From VRUE01 sp036271315 (GTDB lineage: Bacteria; Actinomycetota; Thermoleophilia; Solirubrobacterales; 70-9): a stretch of DNA of 64,000 nt. Positions 8,049-16,730 of this stretch are shown in pieces. The number at the start of each line of letters is the position of its first letter. Position 1 is the stretch's first letter. The DNA lies in the NCBI GenBank assembly GCA_036271315.1, contig DATBAV010000036.1:62001-126000 (forward strand), in the 5' to 3' direction. The notes under the pieces are model-generated. The model saw only the letters and a list, made by a program, of their open reading frames with translations. It was not told where the DNA came from and made no database searches. The position numbers and the translations under genes are program-made.

Positions 8049-8957
8049 ATGAAGCTAGAGGGAATTCACCACATCACCGCGATCACCGCGGACGCACAGA
8101 GCAACGTCGACTTCTATGCAGGGGTCATGGGCTTGCGCCTGGTCAAGAAGACCGTCAACCAGGACAACCCGACCGTCTACCACCTCTTCTTCGCCGACGA
8201 GAAAGGCAGCGCCGGCTCCGACCTCACCTTCTTCGAGTTCCCCGGCGTGCCGCCGAGACGGGCGGGTGACGGCGACGTGCACCGGATCGTCTGGCGGGTC
8301 GCCTCGCACGCAGCGCTCGATTTCTGGGAGGGACGCCTCGCCGCCAAGGGAATCTCATCCGAGCGGGCCGGGGGTGGGCTGCGCTTTGCCGACCCCGAGG
8401 GGCTTGCCCACGAGCTCGCCGTGGTCGAGGTATCCGACGAGCCGCTGATCGCCGACCACCCCGAGATCCCGGCCGATCTGGCGTTGCGTGGCTTCCACGC
8501 GGTCTGTGCATACAGCGCCACACCCGAGGCGAGCCGCACGCTGCTTGAGTCGCTCGAGTTCGAGTCGGTTGACGAGCACAGCTGGGAAGCCCGCGGCTCA
8601 GAGCGCGGTGGCCTCTACATTTACGAAGAGCCCCCCGGAGAGCGCTCGTTGCAGGGCGCCGGCAGCGTTCACCACGTTGCTTGGGCCTCGACCATCGACG
8701 AGCACGAGGAGTGGCGCGAGCGGGCGATCGCCGGCGGCGCCCAGCCGACCCCGGTGATCGATCGCTTCTACTTCCGCTCGATCTACTTCCGCGAGCCGAG
8801 CGGAGTGCTCTTCGAGATCGCCACCCTCGGGCCCGGCTTCACCGTCGATGAGCCGCTCGAGCACCTCGGCGAGAAGCTCTCGCTTCCACCCGACTACGAG
8901 CACCTGCGGGCGGAGGTCGAACCGAACCTGCGTCCCGTCACGAATCCGCGTTCGTGA
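8049..8957 (+). CDS. VOC-family ring-cleaving dioxygenase-like protein
   Basis: 302 residues made of two vicinal-oxygen-chelate modules, the size and layout of the MhqO/MhqA (LinE-like) group of metal-dependent dioxygenases. The first module starts GIHHITAITADAQSNVDFYA and the second GFHAVCAYSATPEASRTLLE. Likely metal ligands are the His of GIHHIT, the His of VHHVAWAS and the Glu of GVLFEIAT. Family members open hydroquinone-type aromatic rings or act in quinone detoxification. The neighbour 87 bp downstream resembles maleylacetate reductase, which consumes products of hydroquinone-type cleavage, so the pair may form a short aromatic-catabolism unit (inference). Confidence 0.85.
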   Translation: MKLEGIHHITAITADAQSNVDFYAGVMGLRLVKKTVNQDNPTVYHLFFADEKGSAGSDLTFFEFPGVPPRRAGDGDVHRIVWRVASHAALDFWEGRLAAKGISSERAGGGLRFADPEGLAHELAVVEVSDEPLIADHPEIPADLALRGFHAVCAYSATPEASRTLLESLEFESVDEHSWEARGSERGGLYIYEEPPGERSLQGAGSVHHVAWASTIDEHEEWRERAIAGGAQPTPVIDRFYFRSIYFREPSGVLFEIATLGPGFTVDEPLEHLGEKLSLPPDYEHLRAEVEPNLRPVTNPRS

Positions 8958-9044
8958 GAAGAAAGCCGCCCCCGGACGCGGAAACGACAGAGCGAGATCG
9001 CCAGTGGTAATCAGCGCGAGGGAGTGGGAGCCGAGGAGGCGGCG

Positions 9045-10055
9045 TTGAATTTCGTCTGGCGCGACGCCGGCCGCACGGTCGTCTTCGAAGCCGGCGGCGT
9101 CGCGGCAGCGCCAAAGCTGCTGGCGGAGCACGGGATGGAGCAGTTCGAACTGCTGAGCACCGCGCGCCACCTGGGCGCTGCTGCTGGACTCGCCGATGCC
9201 GCGGCGGTCGTGCATGAGCTGCCGCCCGCCGACCCCGCAACGGCGGTGCCGGAGACCGCGGCGGCCCTGCTCGACTCGGCGGCTGGGCCGAAGCTAGTCG
9301 CCCTCGGCGGCGGCCGAGTCATCGACACCGCCAAGGCGATCGCTGCCGTGACCGGAGCCGAGGTCGCGGCGATCCCGACCACGATGTCGGGCGCCGAGAT
9401 GACCGGCATCCACCGCCTGCCCGCCGGCGCCGAGGACCGGGCTCGGTCTCTGGTCCGGCCCGCCCTCGTGATCGCCGACCCCGAAGGGATGACGAGTGCG
9501 CCCGAGCCCGAGCTCCGCGCCAGCTCGATGAACGCCCTGGCCCACGGCGCCGACTCGCTCTACACCCCCTTCGCCAACCCGGTCTCCCGCATGACCGCCC
9601 TGCGCGGCGCCGAATCGATTGCGACCTCCCTCGACGAAGCCCCCGCCGAGCGCAGCCGCGGCGCCCTAGCCCAGGGCTCGATCCTCTGCGGCTACGCCAT
9701 CGACTCGGGAATGTTCTCCCTCCACCACGTCGTCTGTCAGACGCTGGTGAGGATCTGCGGCGGCCCCCACGCCGGCATAAACGCCGCAATCCTCCCCCGC
9801 GCAATGTCCTTCATGACCCCTAGAGCCCCCGACGGCCTGGAGCCCTTGGCAGCCGCGATCGGAACCGATCCCGACGCCATCGAAGCTCGCCTTCTGGACC
9901 TCGGCGGCAACCCGGCTGGATTGGGCGATCAAGGGGCGGATAGAACCAAGCTCCCGGAGGCTCTGGACGCGATGCTGCTCCGCCCGGAGCTGGCCTTCTC
10001 GCCGGAGCCGCCGACGCGATCCGAGCTGGAAGCACTGATTGACCGCGCTTGGTAG
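9045..10055 (+). CDS. Iron-containing alcohol dehydrogenase / maleylacetate-reductase-like enzyme
   Basis: About 336 residues of the group III (iron-type) alcohol dehydrogenase family. The nucleotide-binding motif is ALGGGRVIDTAKAIA, followed by IPTTMSGAEMTGI. Metal ligands are expected at the His of NALAHGADSLY, at SLHHVVCQ and at the His of GGPHAGINAAILP. The GGG-R-DTAK signature and the GPHAG segment are typical of maleylacetate reductases, which reduce maleylacetate to 3-oxoadipate. TTG at 9045 is chosen because AGGAGG at 9034-9039 lies five bases before it; GTG at 9024 in the same frame is the alternative. Its stop codon touches the left arm of the 10054-10165 inverted repeat. Confidence 0.82.
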   Translation: MNFVWRDAGRTVVFEAGGVAAAPKLLAEHGMEQFELLSTARHLGAAAGLADAAAVVHELPPADPATAVPETAAALLDSAAGPKLVALGGGRVIDTAKAIAAVTGAEVAAIPTTMSGAEMTGIHRLPAGAEDRARSLVRPALVIADPEGMTSAPEPELRASSMNALAHGADSLYTPFANPVSRMTALRGAESIATSLDEAPAERSRGALAQGSILCGYAIDSGMFSLHHVVCQTLVRICGGPHAGINAAILPRAMSFMTPRAPDGLEPLAAAIGTDPDAIEARLLDLGGNPAGLGDQGADRTKLPEALDAMLLRPELAFSPEPPTRSELEALIDRAW

Positions 10056-10165
10056 CGGGGGTCGGTGCCCCTCCCGGCGGCTTGTACTTTTTCGGCAATT
10101 CCTCGCGGCGCCAGCAGTCCCTCTCCACCGAAAAAGTTGAGCCGGGAGGGGCACCGACCCCCGCT
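10054..10165. repeat. Core-containing inverted-repeat element, copy A
   Basis: Perfect 25-bp arms: 10054-10078 (begins AGCGGGGGTCGGTGCCCCTC) against 10141-10165. Just inside lie the motifs CTTGTACTTTTTCGGCAAT (10081-10099) and CCACCGAAAAAGTTGAGC (10125-10142), which also partly pair with each other through ACTTTTTCGG/CCGAAAAAGT. Both motifs recur, inverted, in copy B at 41958-42071. The element fills most of the gap between the maleylacetate-reductase-like gene and the PlsC-GpsA gene and begins on the stop codon of the former. Confidence 0.95.
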
Positions 10166-10201
10166 GGTAACCACGACCCTGAATCCGTGTAGCCATCCCT
10201 G

Positions 10202-11866
10202 ATGGACCCCGCCCGCCTCCAGGCGTACCACCAGTACACCCGCAAGCACGGGGTCAATCCAGTCCTCTACATCCTCGCCAGGATCTTCATGACCCCCTTC
10301 TTCCTGGTCTATTTCCGCTACGTCCGCACTGGTCGCGAGCACGCCCGGCTCAAGGGCGGCCTGATCGTCGCCTCCAACCACCGCAGCTTCCTCGACCCCT
10401 TCGCGATCGGCGGCGCCCTGCCCTGGCGGCGGCCGATGAACTACGTCGCCAAGGTCGAGCTCTTCGAGCGGCGCTGGCAGGGCTGGATCCTCTCGCGCTT
10501 CGGTGCCTTTCCGATCCGCCGCGGCGAGTCCGACGAGGACGCGATGGAGACTGCACGGCTGCTGGTGGAACGCGGTGGTGCGGTCTGCATCTTCCCCGAG
10601 GGCACTCGCATCCGCAGCGGCTCCATCGGCGAGCCCAAGCGCGGGGTCGGGCGGCTGGCGCTGCAGACCGGCGCCCCGGTCATCCCCGCGGCCGTGCTTG
10701 GCACCGAACACGTGCGCCGCGGCTGGCGCATCCGTCCTCGCAAGGTCAAGGTCAGGCTGGGCAAGGCGCTGACCTTCCCGCGGGCCGAGGATCCCTCGCG
10801 CGGGCTCGCGACCACCGTCACCGCGCGGATCTGGCCCAACATCGAGCTCCAGTGGGAGGACCTCGGCGGCCTGCCGCCAATGCGCCGCGCCGCCGTGATC
10901 GGCGCCGGCAGCTGGGGCACCGCGGTTGCCGTTCTGCTTGCCCGCGGCGGTCTGGAAGTTCAGCTCGCCACCCGCAGTGCCACCCACGCCGCCGAGATCG
11001 AGGAGGCGGGTGAAAACCGGCGCTACCTGGAGGGCGTTCGCCTGCCCGACTCGGTTCGCGTGCGACAGGCCTCCGAGGTCGAGCTGGCCGGCCTCGACCT
11101 AGTTTGCCTGGCGATCCCCTCGGGCTCGCTGCCGCAGGCGGTCGGCGCGATCGCCGACCGGATCGGCTCGCGCGCGGCAATGCTGCTGCTGACCAAGGGC
11201 CTGATCGCGCCGCTTGGCCAGCTGCCGGCCGAATACGTCGGCGAGCGGGTGCGCGCCCGGGCGATCGCCTGCCTCGGCGGGCCGGCTCACGCCCGCGAGG
11301 CCGTCTCCGGCTCGGCGGCCTTGGTGCTCGGCTCGGCCGACCGCGACCTGCGCAAACAGCTTGGCGCCGTCTTCGACCGGGCGGGCCTGGTCTGCGAGCG
11401 CTCCCCCGACGTCACCGGCGTCGAGATGGCCGGCGCCGCTAAGAACGCCGCCGCACTTGCCGCCGCGGCGGCCGAGCCGCACGGCCTCAACGCGGCGGGG
11501 ATCGCCGCCGCCCAAGTCTGGAGCGAGTGCATCGAGCACGCGATCGAGCGTGGGGCCGAGCTCGGCACCTTCTCGGGATTGGCTGGTGTCGGCGACCTCA
11601 CCGCCACCGTGATGGCTCCGACCGGGCGCAACCGGCGTGCAGGTGAGCTGCTGGGGCGGGGGACGCCGGCGGCGGAGATCCCGGCCAAGATCGGCCAGGC
11701 CTCGGAGGGCCTCGATGCGGTGCCCCTGCTGGCAGCGGCGACTTCGGCCAGCGGCGGCAGCGCCGCCGCGCTCTCGGGACTGGCCGCCCTAATCCGCGGT
11801 GAGATCGACGCCGAGACCTGGGTGGCGGGACTGCGACGCGTGGAGCGCTCCAGGAAGGCCGCCTGA
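10202..11866 (+). CDS. Fused 1-acylglycerol-3-phosphate acyltransferase / glycerol-3-phosphate dehydrogenase
   Basis: A single 554-residue frame with two enzymes. Residues 1 to about 222 are a PlsC-type acyltransferase: the HX4D motif is NHRSFLD (His60, Asp65) and the FPEGTR motif is at 131-136. Residues 227-554 are a complete NAD(P)H-dependent glycerol-3-phosphate dehydrogenase (GpsA): Rossmann motif GAGSWGTA at 234-241, catalytic Lys414 in AAKNAAALAA, and the C-terminal GLAGVGDLTATVMAPTGRN segment. There is an in-frame ATG at the domain junction (10880) but no stop between the parts. The fusion would join sn-glycerol-3-phosphate synthesis to a later acylation step of phosphatidic acid formation. 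Internal initiation at 10880 making free GpsA cannot be excluded. Confidence 0.92.
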   Translation: MDPARLQAYHQYTRKHGVNPVLYILARIFMTPFFLVYFRYVRTGREHARLKGGLIVASNHRSFLDPFAIGGALPWRRPMNYVAKVELFERRWQGWILSRFGAFPIRRGESDEDAMETARLLVERGGAVCIFPEGTRIRSGSIGEPKRGVGRLALQTGAPVIPAAVLGTEHVRRGWRIRPRKVKVRLGKALTFPRAEDPSRGLATTVTARIWPNIELQWEDLGGLPPMRRAAVIGAGSWGTAVAVLLARGGLEVQLATRSATHAAEIEEAGENRRYLEGVRLPDSVRVRQASEVELAGLDLVCLAIPSGSLPQAVGAIADRIGSRAAMLLLTKGLIAPLGQLPAEYVGERVRARAIACLGGPAHAREAVSGSAALVLGSADRDLRKQLGAVFDRAGLVCERSPDVTGVEMAGAAKNAAALAAAAAEPHGLNAAGIAAAQVWSECIEHAIERGAELGTFSGLAGVGDLTATVMAPTGRNRRAGELLGRGTPAAEIPAKIGQASEGLDAVPLLAAATSASGGSAAALSGLAALIRGEIDAETWVAGLRRVERSRKAA

Positions 11867-11955
11867 TGCGACTAGGCTTGGCGCATGAGCGCGGCGCGAG
11901 TGAGCGAGATCGCCGGTGATGACGAGCGCGAGCGAGCAAGGCGCGAGGCGGTGTC

Positions 11956-12516
11956 TTGAGCGAAGCCAAGGAGAACGTCGAGCCCGCCAGCCTCGATCCC
12001 GCCGCCAAGGCGGAGCTCGATCGGGCCTTCGAGGACCTCTACCGGGCCCACCTGCGCGACGTCTATTCCTACGCCTACTACCGGGTCGGCAACCAGCACG
12101 ACGCCGAGGACCTCACCGAGCAGGCCTTCCTACAGGCCTACCGTCACTTCGATCGCGCTCGCCGCGAGTCCGACGGCCGGCCGCTACGGCCCTGGTTGAT
12201 TCGCATCGCCCACAACCTCGCCTCCAACTACTACCGCGACCGCTCGCGCCGGCCCCAGACTTCGCTCGAGGTCGCCGACCCGATCGCCGCCCGCCACGGC
12301 ACCGAGGCGATCGCCGAGGGGCGCGAGGAGTTGCGGCAGGTGATGGCCCATCTCGAGCATCTGCCGGACGACCGCCGCGACGCGCTGATCATGCGCTTCG
12401 CGCTCGGCATGGACAACCGCGAGATCGCCCGTGCCCTAGGGCGCAGCGACGGTGCCACCAAGGTGCTGATCCATCGCGCTATCAAGCAGTTGCAGGAGGA
12501 GATGGGCGATGAGTGA
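11956..12516 (+). CDS. ECF-type RNA polymerase sigma factor
   Basis: 186 residues. Region 2 is visible as LYRAHLRDVYSYAYYRVGNQHDAEDLTEQAF with the downstream PLRPWLIRIAHNLASNYYRD. Region 4 is LPDDRRDALIMRFALGMDNREIARALGRSDGATKVLIHRA. The start is taken as TTG at 11956, the only start codon in this frame shortly before the conserved part; no strong ribosome-binding site precedes it. It overlaps the following small membrane-protein gene by an ATGA junction, so the two are translationally coupled, as in sigma/anti-sigma pairs. The signal it answers is not visible. Confidence 0.88.
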   Translation: MSEAKENVEPASLDPAAKAELDRAFEDLYRAHLRDVYSYAYYRVGNQHDAEDLTEQAFLQAYRHFDRARRESDGRPLRPWLIRIAHNLASNYYRDRSRRPQTSLEVADPIAARHGTEAIAEGREELRQVMAHLEHLPDDRRDALIMRFALGMDNREIARALGRSDGATKVLIHRAIKQLQEEMGDE

Positions 12517-12853
12517 GCTCGGCGGCGGCCTGGCGGGCAACTGGGACGTCGAGACCCTGCTCTCCGATGCGCTGCGGCCGATCGAGCCGCCGGAGCGGCT
12601 CTCGGGACGGGTCGAGGACACCCTGGCGGCGGTCACGCAGGCGGCCGCCGAGGAGCTCTCGCAGTGGGCCGAAGAGCTCTCCGAGAGCGAGCTGCGCGCC
12701 CTGCGCGACCCGCGCAACTGGGTCCGTCCCGTTGTCGCGGTTGGTGCCGGTGGCGCCGCGGCCGGGGCGCTGGTGGTGATGGAGCTACGGCGGCGGGGCA
12801 AACAACAGGCCAAGGGCGGCCTGCGTTCCCTGACTGGCCGTCTCAAGCCGTAG
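12509..12853 (+). CDS. Small single-pass membrane protein coupled to the ECF sigma factor
   Basis: 114 residues. The N-terminal part, rich in Leu/Glu (DVETLLSDALRPIEPPERLSG, TQAAAEELSQWAEELSESEL), looks helical and cytoplasmic. One hydrophobic segment (VRPVVAVGAGGAAAGALVVM) is followed by a basic tail. No zinc-anti-sigma HXXXCXXC motif is present, so it is not a standard ZAS anti-sigma factor, but size, one membrane helix and ATGA coupling to the sigma gene make a membrane-tethered regulator plausible (inference). The 3' end overlaps the convergent DUF4383 gene by 11 bp. Confidence 0.7.
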   Translation: MSELGGGLAGNWDVETLLSDALRPIEPPERLSGRVEDTLAAVTQAAAEELSQWAEELSESELRALRDPRNWVRPVVAVGAGGAAAGALVVMELRRRGKQQAKGGLRSLTGRLKP

Positions 12854-13280
12854 CCGGGGAACCCTTCTTCTTAGTCACCGGGGTGCCCAGGGCGGCGAGC
12901 ACGCCGAGCGCGCCGAGGACGAGGTGAAGCAGGTTGTCGCCGGTGTTCACCGGCAGGAAGCCGAGGATCGCCTCGCCGCTGCCGACGGTGAAGCCCCAGA
13001 GGGCGAGGCCGACGTAGAAGGCGCCGAGCCAGAGCGAGTAGCGACGCGAGGCGTAGTCGGCGGCAACCAGGCCGAGCACGCCGGTGAGGATGTGCAGGAC
13101 GTTGTCCCAGCCGTTGACGGCGAAGGCGCCGAAGACCTCCTTGACCTCGCCGGGGGAGCCGAAGGAGGCGCTGTAGAAGAAGCCGACGATGCCGAACACG
13201 ACGAGCGCGGCGCCGACCGCGGTGGCGTAGAGGCGAGCTGGGCTGGGTCCGTCCATCGGCGGCGATTGTAGGCTGCTCAT
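12843..13280 (-). CDS. DUF4383 membrane protein
   Basis: Up to 145 residues with four hydrophobic segments (LYATAVGAALVVFGIVGFFYS, NVLHILTGVLGLVAADYAS, LWLGAFYVGLALWGFTVGSG, NLLHLVLGALGVLAALG). The repeated N(V/L)LH motif is the hallmark of DUF4383, an actinobacterial membrane family of unknown function. ATG at 13280 would leave only four bases to the divergent rhomboid start; the second ATG (13256, MDGPSPARLY) is at least as likely. Confidence 0.8.
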   Translation of the reverse strand: MSSLQSPPMDGPSPARLYATAVGAALVVFGIVGFFYSASFGSPGEVKEVFGAFAVNGWDNVLHILTGVLGLVAADYASRRYSLWLGAFYVGLALWGFTVGSGEAILGFLPVNTGDNLLHLVLGALGVLAALGTPVTKKKGSPATA

Positions 13281-13284
13281 CCCC

Positions 13285-14109
13285 GTGGCTGAGACTTGTT
13301 ACCGGCACCCCAATCGCGAGACCGCCGTTTCCTGCTCCTCCTGCGGGCGGCCGATCTGCCCCGATTGCATGACCCCGACGCCGGTTGGCATGCGCTGTCC
13401 GGAGTGCGCGGGCCAGCGCACCAAGGTGGTGCGGGGGGTGGGCGAGGAGTCGCTCTTCGCCAGGGCACCGGCGACCTTCATCCTGATCGCCCTCAACGCG
13501 GCCGTCTTCCTCGCCGAGATCGCCAGCGGCAGCGGCGGGTTCTACGAAATCCGCGGCAGCTCGATCGTCTTCGACTACGGGCTCTTCGGGCCCCTGGTGA
13601 GCGAAGGGGAGTGGTACCGGCTCCTCACCAGCGGCTTCCTGCACGAGGGCCTGCTGCACATCGGCTTCAACATGTTCGCTCTCTTCTTCCTCGGCCGGAT
13701 CCTCGAGCCGTCGATCGGCACGCCACGGTTCCTCGCCGTCTACTTCGCCTCGCTCTTCGGCGGCGCCTTCGGCGCCTTGCTGCTCAGTCCGGATGCGCTC
13801 ACGATCGGGGCCTCGGGAGCGATCTTCGGCATCTTCGGCGCGACCTTCGTGATCGCTCGTGGACGCGGCTTCGACTCGGTTGCCTCTTCGATCGGCGTGA
13901 TCCTGGTGATCAACCTGGTGTTCAGCGCCAGTAGTGCTCACGTTAGCCTTGGCGGTCACCTCGGTGGTCTTGCCGCCGGTGTTCTCTGCGCCGCGGCGAT
14001 CGTCGCCGGAGATCGCGGCAGGCTCGGCGAAAATCGCCTCACCGTCGAGATTGCCGTCGCGGTCGGCGTCGGGATCCTGGCGATTCTGGGCGCTTTGGCG
14101 ATCGCCTGA
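13285..14109 (+). CDS. Rhomboid-family intramembrane serine protease with N-terminal zinc finger
   Basis: 274 residues. The N-terminus is a B-box-like double zinc site: Cys5/His8, Cys17/Cys20, Cys25/Cys28 and Cys38/Cys41. It is followed by a rhomboid core of about six membrane helices, starting at PATFILIALNAAVFLAEIA. The catalytic dyad is Ser177 in IGASGAIFG and His225 in GGHLGG; HIGFNMFALFFLG supplies the conserved His/Asn of helix 2. Rhomboids cut membrane-anchored substrates within the lipid bilayer; the substrate here is unknown. The zinc finger plus rhomboid layout is common in actinobacteria. GTG start at 13285. Confidence 0.93.
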   Translation: MAETCYRHPNRETAVSCSSCGRPICPDCMTPTPVGMRCPECAGQRTKVVRGVGEESLFARAPATFILIALNAAVFLAEIASGSGGFYEIRGSSIVFDYGLFGPLVSEGEWYRLLTSGFLHEGLLHIGFNMFALFFLGRILEPSIGTPRFLAVYFASLFGGAFGALLLSPDALTIGASGAIFGIFGATFVIARGRGFDSVASSIGVILVINLVFSASSAHVSLGGHLGGLAAGVLCAAAIVAGDRGRLGENRLTVEIAVAVGVGILAILGALAIA

Positions 14110-14111
14110 AC

Positions 14112-15032
14112 TCAGCCGCCGGCACCGCGCCAGACGCTGGGGGCGCGCACCTCGGCGAAGCCGATGTTGCCCGGCGAGTCGACCAAGTCGGGGTGGAGCA
14201 GGTGGCCGAGGAGCTCGACCCCGTCGACCAGACGGGGGCCGGGGCGCGAGAAGGTAGAGGCGGCGTCGACCGCGAAGACGCGCTGCGCGCCGAGCTGCTC
14301 GATCTGATCCCAGTAGGCGAGCGCCTGGGCGCGCGAGTCCTCCACGTACCAACCGCAGGGCATCGCCACCGCCACGTCGGGGTTGAGCCCGGAGAGCTCG
14401 CCCCAGGAGACCTCGGGCGACTTTAGGCCCGGTGGTCCGGCGACGTCTTCGCCGCCGGCGATCGAGATCATCTCGGGGATCCAATGGCCACCGACGTAGG
14501 GCGGGTCGAGCCACTCCAGGGCGATCACCCGCGGCAGGCTCGCGCCGGCGACGGCGGCCCGCACGGTGGCCAGGCGACCCTCGAGCTCGCCGCGCAGTTC
14601 GTGTGCCTGCCGGGGGATATCGGCCGCCTCGCCGAGGCGGATCACGTCCTCGAGCATCTCGCCTAGCGTGCTCGGGTCTTGCTGCAGGACTCGCGGTTCG
14701 CCCGGCAACCGAGCCGCGACCTCGAGCACGTCCTCGTAGGAGACCGCGCAGACCGCGCAGATTGCCTGGGTGACAATCAAATCGGGCGCGACGCTCGCGA
14801 GCAGCTCCTCGTCGAGCTCGTATAGAGCCTGCCCCTCCGCCACCCGCGCCTTCACCGTCCGATCGATCTCGGCGGCGCTGAGCCCGGTCGACAGCACCGT
14901 CTTGGTTAGGTGGGGAAGGGAACTCGCCTCGGGCGGGTAGTCGCACTCGTGGGTGACCGCGACGACGCTGTCGCCGAGGCCGAGCGCGTAGAGCATCTCG
15001 GTCGCAGAGGGAACGAGGCTCGCAATCCGCAT
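14112..15032 (-). CDS. Cobalamin-binding protein (BtuF-like, no signal peptide)
   Basis: 306 residues of the BtuF/TroA-type periplasmic-binding fold, starting directly with RIASLVPSATEMLYALGLGD. Family features are VVAVTHECDYPPEA, PDLIVTQAICAVCAVSYEDV and LEWLDPPYVGGHWIPEMI. No signal peptide or lipobox is present, so it is probably cytoplasmic, and no BtuC/BtuD permease or ATPase lies nearby. It belongs to the widespread soluble cobalamin-binding subgroup rather than the transport subunit; a role in corrinoid handling is plausible but not shown. It is convergent with the rhomboid gene. Confidence 0.8.
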   Translation of the reverse strand: MRIASLVPSATEMLYALGLGDSVVAVTHECDYPPEASSLPHLTKTVLSTGLSAAEIDRTVKARVAEGQALYELDEELLASVAPDLIVTQAICAVCAVSYEDVLEVAARLPGEPRVLQQDPSTLGEMLEDVIRLGEAADIPRQAHELRGELEGRLATVRAAVAGASLPRVIALEWLDPPYVGGHWIPEMISIAGGEDVAGPPGLKSPEVSWGELSGLNPDVAVAMPCGWYVEDSRAQALAYWDQIEQLGAQRVFAVDAASTFSRPGPRLVDGVELLGHLLHPDLVDSPGNIGFAEVRAPSVWRGAGG

Positions 15033-15140
15033 CCGACCAGCAATATCTCAGTTATCGCCGGCTCCGCGGGGCGGATGGCTATATTGCCTACGCCGAATGG
15101 CCGACGACGACCTCCCCCGAAGTACCGGGCCAAATAGACG

Positions 15141-16451
15141 ATGAGCGCGCTGCTGCTCGTCCTTCTTCTGCTGCTGGTCGCGATCAACGGCTTCTTCGTC
15201 GCGGCCGAGTTCGCCCTGGTGCGCAGCCGTCGCGGCAAGCTCGAGCAGCTCGCCGAGGAAGGCGAAAGCGGGGCCGAGGAGGTGATCGAGCAGCTCGACA
15301 AGATCGACGAGTCGCTCTCCTCCTGTCAGATCGGGATCACGATTGCCTCGATCGGCATCGGCTTCCTCGGCGAGCCCTCGCTGGCGGTACTGCTCGAACC
15401 GATCTTCGGCGGCCTCTCGCACGGCGCCGCTGTCGGCCTCTCGGTCGCCATCGCCTTCATTCTTGTCACCGCGATCCACATCACCATCGGCGAGCAGGTG
15501 CCGAAGATGCTGGCGATCAGCCACGCCGAGCGCACGGCCCGCCGCGTCGCCCGCCCGCTCAACTGGTTCCGGATCATCACCGCGCCCGTCACCTTTGCGC
15601 TGAGCGGGATCTCCAACGCGATCGTCCGCCTCTTCGGCGTCGACCCGACCAACATCGAAGAGAAGCACACCGCCGAGGACCTCAAGCAGATCATCGACAG
15701 CTCGCGGATCGGCGGCACCCTCGACCCCGGCGAGGCGGGGATGCTCGGCGGCGTCTTCCACTTGCACGAGCAGGAGGCGCGCGAGGTGATGACGCCGATC
15801 CCTGCCGTCGTCACGGTCGACGCTTCTGAGACGGTGGAGACGGCGCTGCGGCGCTGCGTCACCTCCGGCCACACGCGGCTGGTCGTGATCGAGGACGAGA
15901 ACCCCGACCGGGTCAAAGGGATCGTCCACAACAACAGCCTCGCCCGGCTCTACATGAGCGATGGGCCGGAGGCCGAGATCGCCCCGGCCGTGCGCGACGC
16001 CGTGATCGTGCCCGAGACCCGCCCGCTCGACGACCTGCTCCACGACCTTCAGGTCCAGCGCACCTCGCTGTCGGTCGTGGTCGACGAGTACGGCCGCACG
16101 GTCGGCATCGTCACCGTCGAGGACATCCTCGAGGAGGTGGTGGGGGAGATCGAGGACGAGACCGATCCCCGCGCCGCCGCCCTGCGCCAGCTCGCCGGCG
16201 GCGAGTGGTTCGTGCGCGGTCACGTCTCGCTCGGCGACCTCTCCGACGCCGGCATCGAGCTGCCGGTCGACACCGACGCTTACAACTCGGTCGGCGGCTA
16301 CGTCTTCGGCGAGCTCGGCCGACTGCCCAAGCGCGGCGACACGATCACCGCCAACGGCTACACGATCCGGGTTGAGTCAGTGCGCGAGAACCGCATCGAG
16401 GCGGTCCGGATCAGCGGCCACTCCGCCGGTTCCGTCCGTCACGACTCCTAG
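15141..16451 (+). CDS. CNNM/CorC (hemolysin C) family membrane protein
   Basis: 436 residues in the standard order: DUF21 transmembrane domain (first helix LLLVLLLLLVAINGFFVAAEFAL, then TIASIGIGFLGEP and VGLSVAIAFILVTAIHITIGEQVPK), a CBS-domain pair (VMTPIPAVVTVDASETVET ... RPLDDLLHDLQVQ, SVVVDEYGRTVGIVTVEDILEE), and a C-terminal CorC_HlyC domain (DTDAYNSVGGYVFGELG). The family exports or regulates magnesium and other divalent cations, gated by nucleotide binding to the CBS pair. The GEQVPK motif and CBS signatures are intact. Confidence 0.93.
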   Translation: MSALLLVLLLLLVAINGFFVAAEFALVRSRRGKLEQLAEEGESGAEEVIEQLDKIDESLSSCQIGITIASIGIGFLGEPSLAVLLEPIFGGLSHGAAVGLSVAIAFILVTAIHITIGEQVPKMLAISHAERTARRVARPLNWFRIITAPVTFALSGISNAIVRLFGVDPTNIEEKHTAEDLKQIIDSSRIGGTLDPGEAGMLGGVFHLHEQEAREVMTPIPAVVTVDASETVETALRRCVTSGHTRLVVIEDENPDRVKGIVHNNSLARLYMSDGPEAEIAPAVRDAVIVPETRPLDDLLHDLQVQRTSLSVVVDEYGRTVGIVTVEDILEEVVGEIEDETDPRAAALRQLAGGEWFVRGHVSLGDLSDAGIELPVDTDAYNSVGGYVFGELGRLPKRGDTITANGYTIRVESVRENRIEAVRISGHSAGSVRHDS

Positions 16452-16496
16452 CTTCTCCGGGCAACCCGCGTTCCCCATCAAACCTGGAGGTATCGC

Positions 16497-16730
16497 ATGT
16501 GGGTTGTGCGATTGAGCGACAAGCAGCTTGAAGTCCTGAGGGCCCTGCTGCGTTCGGAGGAGCATCTCGGACCGGCGCTAAAAGGCGCGGTCGAAGCACT
16601 CGACCTGGCCCGCTGGGACGAGCTCCCGGAGGCCGAGCTTCCCTGGGAAGAGATCGAGCTGAAGGCACGCCAGCAGGGCATCTCGCCCGCAGACGTCATC
16701 TGGGACCTCGCCGGTAAGAGCTGCGACTAG
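16497..16730 (+). CDS. Small acidic protein of unknown function
   Basis: 77 residues (starts MWVVRLSDKQLEVLRALLRS), Leu/Glu-rich and probably helical, with no signal peptide. A good ribosome-binding site (TGGAGG) lies seven bases before the ATG, which supports a real gene despite the small size. No family recognised. Its last codons and stop lie in the left arm of the 16715-16822 inverted repeat. Confidence 0.65.
   Translation: MWVVRLSDKQLEVLRALLRSEEHLGPALKGAVEALDLARWDELPEAELPWEEIELKARQQGISPADVIWDLAGKSCD

Noticed and set aside
12871..14946. Long minus-strand open frame across the rhomboid gene
   Set aside because: Runs through several real genes in other frames and is Arg-rich; no conserved domain.
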